In this document: positions 59,983 to 64,000 of the stretch, piece after piece
Position numbering within the stretch: position 1 is the first letter of the stretch
Layout of the letters: each line of letters begins with the position of its first letter
Origin: Streptomyces luteolifulvus
GTDB lineage: Bacteria > Actinomycetota > Actinomycetes > Streptomycetales > Streptomycetaceae
Assembly: GCF_008806595.1 (NCBI RefSeq)
Contig: NZ_VZRB01000004.1
Location: forward strand, 338,855 to 402,854
DNA: 64,000 nucleotides
Direction: 5' to 3'
Notes under the pieces: generated by a model
The model's input: the letters and a program-made list of their open reading frames with translations, nothing else
The model's database searches: none
What the model was told of the DNA's origin: nothing
Position numbers and translations under genes: made by a program

Positions 59983-60915
59983 CTAGAGAGGGGTCGCCGC
60001 GTGCAGGATCACGGCGAGCGTCAGGGCGGAGTTCGCGGACGACATGGCCGATACAGCCGTACCGGCGGCCGCCGTCCAAGCCGCCGCCCCCACTGCGGTG
60101 AATACGGACGGCCAGTAGCGCGCCGCGGGTGCGGGGGCGAGGAGCGCGGCCACTCGGCGCGGCACGGGCCCGGGCGCGGCGAATTCCGCGAGCGTGGGCA
60201 CCGGAGTGCCGCGGGAGACCAATGCCGCTTTGCCGATCGCGCGCGCCACGGTGCGTCGCCTTCCGACCAGCTCGGCTGCTTCCTCGTCCGCCCACCGCTC
60301 CGTCGTATAAGACACCGCGGTGCGCAGCGGATACAGGAACGGATTGGCGTGCGCGGCCAGCCGTACGGCGAGCAGGAAGCGGTGGTGGCGGGCGGTGAGG
60401 TGCGCGCGTTCGTGGGCGAACAGGGCGCGCCGCTCGGCAGGTTCGAGGCAGGACAACAGCGCCGTCGTCACCACGATCCGGTCACGAGCCTTCCCGGGCA
60501 GCGCGTACGCGTAGGGAGCTTCGTCGGGCAGCACCGCCACCTCGGTCCCCGGCAGGCCGGCCAGCGCCCGGTGGGCCCGGCGGCGCATCCGCCAGTGGCG
60601 CCACAGGGTTCCTCCGCACGCAGCGACCACTACAAGCAGGGCGGGTACGGCCGCCCGCCCGGCGACCTCGTCGTACGGCACCGCCGCACGCACCTCCGGG
60701 TCCGACCATCCGTCGGGCAGCGGGTTCCCGGGCAACTGGGCTGTCCCCACCACCATCAGCAGCCCCAGGCACACAGAGCTGCACGTCGCCATGGCACCGG
60801 CCAGCCCGGTCAGCAGCCGCGTGGCGGTGCGGGGATGCAGATGCTGCTCGGCCAGGCGGGCGATCGGCCACGCCGTGAGCGGCAGGACCAGCGGAAGAAA
60901 GACGAACACCCCCAT
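59983..60915 (-). CDS. M56-family (BlaR1-type) membrane metallopeptidase
   Basis: A 310-residue BlaR1/MecR1-type peptidase with membrane helices at about 2-20, 36-58, 88-106 and 265-300. The zinc motif ALFAHERAHL (HExxH form HERAH) is near 184-193, with a downstream acidic residue in ERWADEEAAEL. It lacks the penicillin-binding sensor domain of true BlaR1, as is common in actinobacteria. It would cleave the adjacent BlaI repressor in response to an unknown envelope signal. It begins 6 bp after the blaI stop. Confidence 0.9.
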   Translation of the reverse strand: MGVFVFLPLVLPLTAWPIARLAEQHLHPRTATRLLTGLAGAMATCSSVCLGLLMVVGTAQLPGNPLPDGWSDPEVRAAVPYDEVAGRAAVPALLVVVAACGGTLWRHWRMRRRAHRALAGLPGTEVAVLPDEAPYAYALPGKARDRIVVTTALLSCLEPAERRALFAHERAHLTARHHRFLLAVRLAAHANPFLYPLRTAVSYTTERWADEEAAELVGRRRTVARAIGKAALVSRGTPVPTLAEFAAPGPVPRRVAALLAPAPAARYWPSVFTAVGAAAWTAAAGTAVSAMSSANSALTLAVILHAATPL

Positions 60916-60921
60916 GAGGCT

Positions 60922-61308
60922 TCAGTCTTCCCCTTCGGCCTTCGCCCGACTCAGCACTTCCCGCAAGAGGCGTTCGTCGCCCGGCTCGAGTGAGGTGACG
61001 AAGCTGGCCAGCACCGCTTCCCGGTCGCTCTCGCCGTCCAGCAGCTTGCGCATCTTGTGCGCGGCGAGCCCCGCCTGGTCGGACACCGGGGTCCAGGCGA
61101 AGGACCGGCCGGCACGCTCGCGCGTCACCGCACCCTTGGCCAGCAGCCGCGTCAGGATGGTGATCACGGTGGTGTAGGCGAGGTCCCCGCCGAGCCGCTC
61201 CTGCACCCAGCCCGCACTCGCCGGACCGTCCGCCTCCCGCAGGGCCGACAGAACCAGCCCCTCCAACTCGCCCTGTCCCCGGCGCCGAGGACGCTGCCGC
61301 TGGTTCAT
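60922..61308 (-). CDS. BlaI/MecI/CopY-family repressor
   Basis: A 128-residue winged-helix repressor: the N-terminal domain (about 8-80) has GELEGLVLSALREADGPASAG, LAYTTVITILTRLLAKGAV and RAGRSFAWTPV; the C-terminal helix (LASFVTSLEPGDERLLREVL) dimerises and carries the BlaR1 cleavage region. The ATG at 61308 starts the conserved fold; longer versions upstream are not protein-like. It forms an operon with the M56 peptidase. Three palindromes nearby (58115, 59372, 61789) fit its expected binding preference, although none lies clearly in its own promoter. Confidence 0.92.
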   Translation of the reverse strand: MNQRQRPRRRGQGELEGLVLSALREADGPASAGWVQERLGGDLAYTTVITILTRLLAKGAVTRERAGRSFAWTPVSDQAGLAAHKMRKLLDGESDREAVLASFVTSLEPGDERLLREVLSRAKAEGED

Positions 61309-61500
61309 CACACCCTGTCTCCCTTCCACTGCCCTGTGGTTCACAGGCGGTCCATCGTAAAGACCTCCGGCACCGCTCCGCTGACAGCGGCAGCGTGCAG
61401 TCCTCCCCTCCCCACACACGGGGCTGGCCAGCGTTACGGAACAGCCAAGAGCGGCACGCCGTTCCGAGACGTGAGCACGGGCGACGGTCCCCCGGCACAT

Positions 61501-61725
61501 TCAGGAACGAGAGGACGGCTCGTCGCGCTCGGCGGCCGCGCCTGAGACGACTCGTCCCGACCCAGACGGCGCATCAGGGGAGTCCTGCTCTTTCAGAGCC
61601 TTGGCCTCGCTCTTGAAGATCCGGGCCGCTTTACCCGCCGAACGCGTCAGCTCGGGCAGCTTCTTGATGCCGAGGACCACGATGACAACGACGAGGATCA
61701 GGGCCAGTTCACTCAAGCCGAACAT
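61501..61725 (-). CDS. TatA/E-like twin-arginine translocase component
   Basis: A 74-residue protein with the TatA plan: a short periplasmic start MFGLSELALILVVVIVVLGI, the hinge KKLPELTRSAGKA, an amphipathic helix RIFKSEAKAL and a charged Ser/Pro/Glu tail. TatA oligomers form the protein-conducting pore for folded Tat substrates. No tatB or tatC is adjacent, so this is probably an extra paralogue. ATG 61725 directly begins the conserved sequence, with GAGAGAG upstream. A BlaI-like palindrome lies 63 bp upstream. In relatives TatA-type proteins can be expressed under envelope stress. Confidence 0.85.
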   Translation of the reverse strand: MFGLSELALILVVVIVVLGIKKLPELTRSAGKAARIFKSEAKALKEQDSPDAPSGSGRVVSGAAAERDEPSSRS

Positions 61726-61788
61726 CAGGTCTGCTCTCTCCCAGTGGCGGACGAGCCGCCGATTTGACGGACCGACCACACATCGCCA

Positions 61789-61804
61789 TCTACAGTGCTG
61801 TAGA
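61789..61804. promoter_or_regulatory. BlaI-like operator upstream of tatA
   Basis: The palindrome TCTAC-AGTGC-TGTAGA, the most symmetric of the three copies (14 central bases form a perfect inverted repeat CTACAG-TG-CTGTAG). It lies between tatA on the minus strand and the ion-channel fragment on the plus strand, so it could have served both. Confidence 0.63.
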
Positions 61805-61862
61805 AGTCTCTCCTGGAACGTGATCGCTCAACAAGCCCCCTTCCAGCCTCGTCGCCGGGAGG

Positions 61863-62075
61863 TGCCGATGCACCATGCGAAGGAGCACAGACAGCAGGAT
61901 GCTGGACCACCCCGGCCCTACGGCAGCTCTGGCAGCCCCGTCTGCTCGCCGGGAACCATCCCGCCGCTGCCGCGCCCCCACTGAGGCCCGCTGGTTCGCC
62001 CCCACCGTCTTCGCAGTGATCCTGGTCAACGCGGCTCTGCTGGGCGTGGAGACTCGCTGGTCACCGGGCTGGTGA
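61863..62075 (+). pseudogene. N-terminal fragment of a voltage-gated ion-channel-like protein
   Basis: A plus-strand frame contains ARWFAPTVFAVILVNAALLG followed by VET, the typical start of helix S1 in bacterial voltage-gated ion channels (Ion_trans). It stops at 62073, just after that helix, where the C-terminal end of the convergent acyltransferase gene begins. Helices S2-S6 and the selectivity filter are missing. I read this as an ion-channel gene cut off by rearrangement. Confidence 0.55.
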
Positions 62076-63309
62076 ACGCGCCGCAGCGAGCCGGCTCCAG
62101 CCTTCGCACCCGGAACCGGTCGCGTCGCAGCAGGGGCCGTTCGACGAAGACGTACGAGGCGAGGGCCGCCGCGACCGTCGCCGCGGCGCCGGTGGGGAGC
62201 AGCCATCCGCCGTCCACGCCGAGGTCGAAGAGCAGCCGGACGACTGGGTAGTGCCACAAGTACATCCCGTAGCTGAGGTTGCGTCCGACCCACGCCAGGG
62301 CGGGCACCGACAGCAGACGGGAGGTCCACGACTGCGGGCACAGGTCCTGCGCGGCCACGACCCCGGCCGACAGAACGGCGGCGGCCAGGAATCCGACCGT
62401 GTACCACACGGGGTTCCACCCGCTCGGTTCGGTGATCGGGATCTGCCAGGCGACCAGCCCCAGCAGCGCGAGCGCGGGCCAGCAGAGCCGTCCCGCCCAT
62501 CGGCACAGCAGCGCCAGCCGGGGGTCGGCGGCGCGCAGTCGGGCCAGCACGACGGCCAGCAGAGCGCCGACGAGGAGCTGGTCGGCGCGGGTGTCGGGGC
62601 CGTTGTAGATGCGGTGCGCCGCCGTGGGCTCCCAGAGCACCATCCGCCAGAGCACCGGCAGGATGCACAGCGCCGCGACCCAGCCCAGCACCGTCCGAGC
62701 CGTCGCGTGCCGGAGCAGCACCAGCAGCAGGAGCGGCCAGGCCAGATAGAACTGCTCCTCCACGCCCAGTGACCATGTGTGACTGAGCGGCGCGGTGAGG
62801 TCCGAGTACGGCCCGGGCTCCCCGGCCCGTACGAGATTGACCACCGACGCCGCCGCCAGCGCCGCCGCCACCCACGCCCCGTCGAACAGCGGCAGCGGGA
62901 GCGCCACGGACAGCAAGGCGGTGACCGCGCACATCGCCAGCATGGCCGGCACCAGCCGCAGCCACCGCCGCCGGTAGAACGACCACAGGCCGATGCGACC
63001 GGTACGGGCGTACTCGGCGACCAGCAGCCGGGTGATGACGAAACCGCTGATCGTGAAGAAGACGTCAACGGCCACTGAGCCTCCGGGCACCAGTTCCGGC
63101 TCCACGTGATACACGATCACCAACACCACCGCGACCGTCCGCAGTCCGTCCAGCCCCGCCACCCGCCCACCACCACGCAGTGCCGACGAAAAGCCCCGCC
63201 CGTTGCCTCTGGGCCGTTCCGCCGGTGAGGGGACGAGTGGCAGGGCCGCTCGCACGTCCAGGCTCTGCTCCGCGGCCTCGTCTACCGTGCTCTGATGGGG
63301 AGTGCTCAT
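62026..63309 (-). CDS. Membrane acyltransferase family 3 (OafA/YrhL-like)
   Basis: A 427-residue integral membrane acyltransferase with about ten helices. Characteristic motifs are GLDGLRTVAVVLVIVYHV near 53-70 with the catalytic His, VDVFFTISGFVITRLL near 81-96, SFYRRRWLRLVPAM, and SHTWSLGVEEQFYLAWPL near 175-192. It O-acetylates (or acylates) sugars or other cell-surface or secreted compounds. The start at ATG 63309 is preferred; a GTG at 63363 would add 18 residues and no clear Shine-Dalgarno supports either. No glycan cluster is nearby. Confidence 0.88.
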   Translation of the reverse strand: MSTPHQSTVDEAAEQSLDVRAALPLVPSPAERPRGNGRGFSSALRGGGRVAGLDGLRTVAVVLVIVYHVEPELVPGGSVAVDVFFTISGFVITRLLVAEYARTGRIGLWSFYRRRWLRLVPAMLAMCAVTALLSVALPLPLFDGAWVAAALAAASVVNLVRAGEPGPYSDLTAPLSHTWSLGVEEQFYLAWPLLLLVLLRHATARTVLGWVAALCILPVLWRMVLWEPTAAHRIYNGPDTRADQLLVGALLAVVLARLRAADPRLALLCRWAGRLCWPALALLGLVAWQIPITEPSGWNPVWYTVGFLAAAVLSAGVVAAQDLCPQSWTSRLLSVPALAWVGRNLSYGMYLWHYPVVRLLFDLGVDGGWLLPTGAAATVAAALASYVFVERPLLRRDRFRVRRLEPARCGAFTSPVTSESPRPAEPR

Positions 63310-63799
63310 CGGCGGCGTCTGCCCAGGCGCAACAGAGATCACACAGTTTCTCGTGTTCCCCACACGATCGGCGCCACTGTCCGACCACCGGCGCTGGCGG
63401 CGGTGCGCGAGGTGCTCCCGCGATCGACGTCGCCAGTCGACTTTCGGAACGTCCCCTCACACGCCAGGAATCGTCCGGAGGATTCGGCAGCCGTGGCGCA
63501 GGCAATCCTGGTCAGACGCAACTCTCACGGCCGCCTCGCGGCCGTGTGCAGTGGCGAGACCGAACGGTCCCTCGGGCATCTGAAGCGCGCAGGGCACACC
63601 CGTCGGACCGCTTCCTGTTCGGGCCGTTTCAGGGGCCAACAGCCGTCCTGACGTGCGGTTCACCCGGCAAGGCATTTCGAAGCACCCATAAATGGATAAT
63701 ACGGACGTAGTAGTGACTTGGCCCCGGGGCCAACACAGGCACCCGAAAGCCGCTGCGCCACCTTCTGACCCACGTGCCGAACACGGCAAAACCGCACCC
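63310..63799. other. Intergenic region, no assured gene
   Basis: No recognisable protein is seen on either strand. The region 63640-63720 is AT-richer than the window average (for example CCCATAAATGGATAATACG) and may contain a promoter. Confidence 0.45.
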
Positions 63800-63868
63800 A
63801 TGAGGGCGGGGGCTCCCCCTCCCGGCTCGTTCAGGGAACAATCGTTCTGGGGGAGCCCCCGCCCTCAT
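63800..63868. repeat. Long perfect inverted repeat, 20-bp arms
   Basis: Arms ATGAGGGCGGGGGCTCCCCC (63800-63819) and its exact complement (63849-63868) flank 29 nt. Each arm also contains the self-complementary block GGGGGCTCCCCC. It is probably a strong terminator, though the long loop also fits a small mobile-type inverted repeat. Confidence 0.65.
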
Positions 63869-63888
63869 AGGGTCAGGTCAGCGACTCA

Positions 63889-63905
63889 GCGCACCTTCGG
63901 TGCGC
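63889..63905. terminator. Stable hairpin with TTC loop
   Basis: GCGCACC / GGTGCGC around TTC gives a C(UUCG)G-type stable hairpin 20 bp after the long inverted repeat. No poly-T follows. The rest of the window to 64000 shows no gene. Confidence 0.5.
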
Positions 63906-64000
63906 GCCGGGGGCGTGGTAAATGCCGTGGCGCGCGCCGGACATGCTTCTGTCTGCCCTGACGTGGGCTGATGCCGTTCGGGGACGCTGAAGGTGTTCGT

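Noticed and set aside
61309..61500. A fourth BlaI-like palindrome in the blaI promoter
   Set aside because: The best match (TTTACGATGGA on the minus strand) lacks the TGTAGA half and the dyad symmetry.

Overview
This window looks like a chromosome segment of a Streptomyces-type actinomycete. Base composition is very GC-rich with strong G/C bias at third codon positions, GTG starts are common, and many gene pairs overlap as ATGA or GTGA. Family content is typical of the genus: an AfsR/SARP regulator, MmyB-type XRE regulators, membrane Ser/Thr kinases, Spo0M, an MreB-like Mbl and MatB. From memory, the order matB - carboxyltransferase - conflict-type operon - mbl resembles the Streptomyces coelicolor SCO2444-SCO2451 area; this was not checked by alignment.

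Left part (about 1-31 kb) is mostly intact and ordered. An ATP-grasp enzyme is followed by a methyltransferase-S1 fusion. Next is a malonyl-CoA supply pair: matB and a one-chain carboxyltransferase. A tight operon at 5.2-12.9 kb then encodes a Trypco1 protein, a trypsin-VMAP-C protein, a MoxR AAA+ ATPase and a 1544-residue multidomain protein (SAV_2336/vWA-like, pseudokinase, winged helix/BTAD, band-7-like, HAD-like). It is read toward mbl. This set matches the vWA-MoxR-associated (VMAP) ternary systems predicted to act in conflict or proteostasis signalling, and it is the most interesting system here. After it come a SARP/AAA/TPR regulator, a PucR regulator with an acyl-CoA ligase, a secreted nuclease, two membrane Ser/Thr kinases, and an HxlR regulator divergent from an oxidoreductase.

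The middle (about 31-49 kb) is accessory and decayed. It begins with a broken TolB-like gene and a 78-bp sequence that recurs at 48.7 kb with 77/78 identity, 44 bp from a 45-nt 3' half of a Met-tRNA gene. Between the two copies are two-gene membrane cassettes, several small oxidoreductase/hydrolase/SnoaL operons each with its own divergent regulator (LysR, two MmyB-type), a metal permease pair with a His-rich loop, a dead VapBC pair and an MFS exporter. This pattern suggests an integration hot spot or remnant island.

Right part (about 49-64 kb): a TetR - aldo/keto reductase - quinone reductase operon, a YibE/F-like membrane protein, remains of a bacteriocin-cyclodehydratase-like gene and of a TIGR03086 gene, and two CNNM/CorC-type 'hemolysin' genes. 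Then come spo0M, a terB-like gene, a blaI-blaR1-type pair, a tatA-like gene, an ion-channel fragment and a membrane acyltransferase. Three promoters in this stretch (spo0M, terB, tatA) carry the same 16-bp palindrome TCTAC-N5-TGTAGA, which resembles BlaI operators. I infer a small local BlaI regulon.
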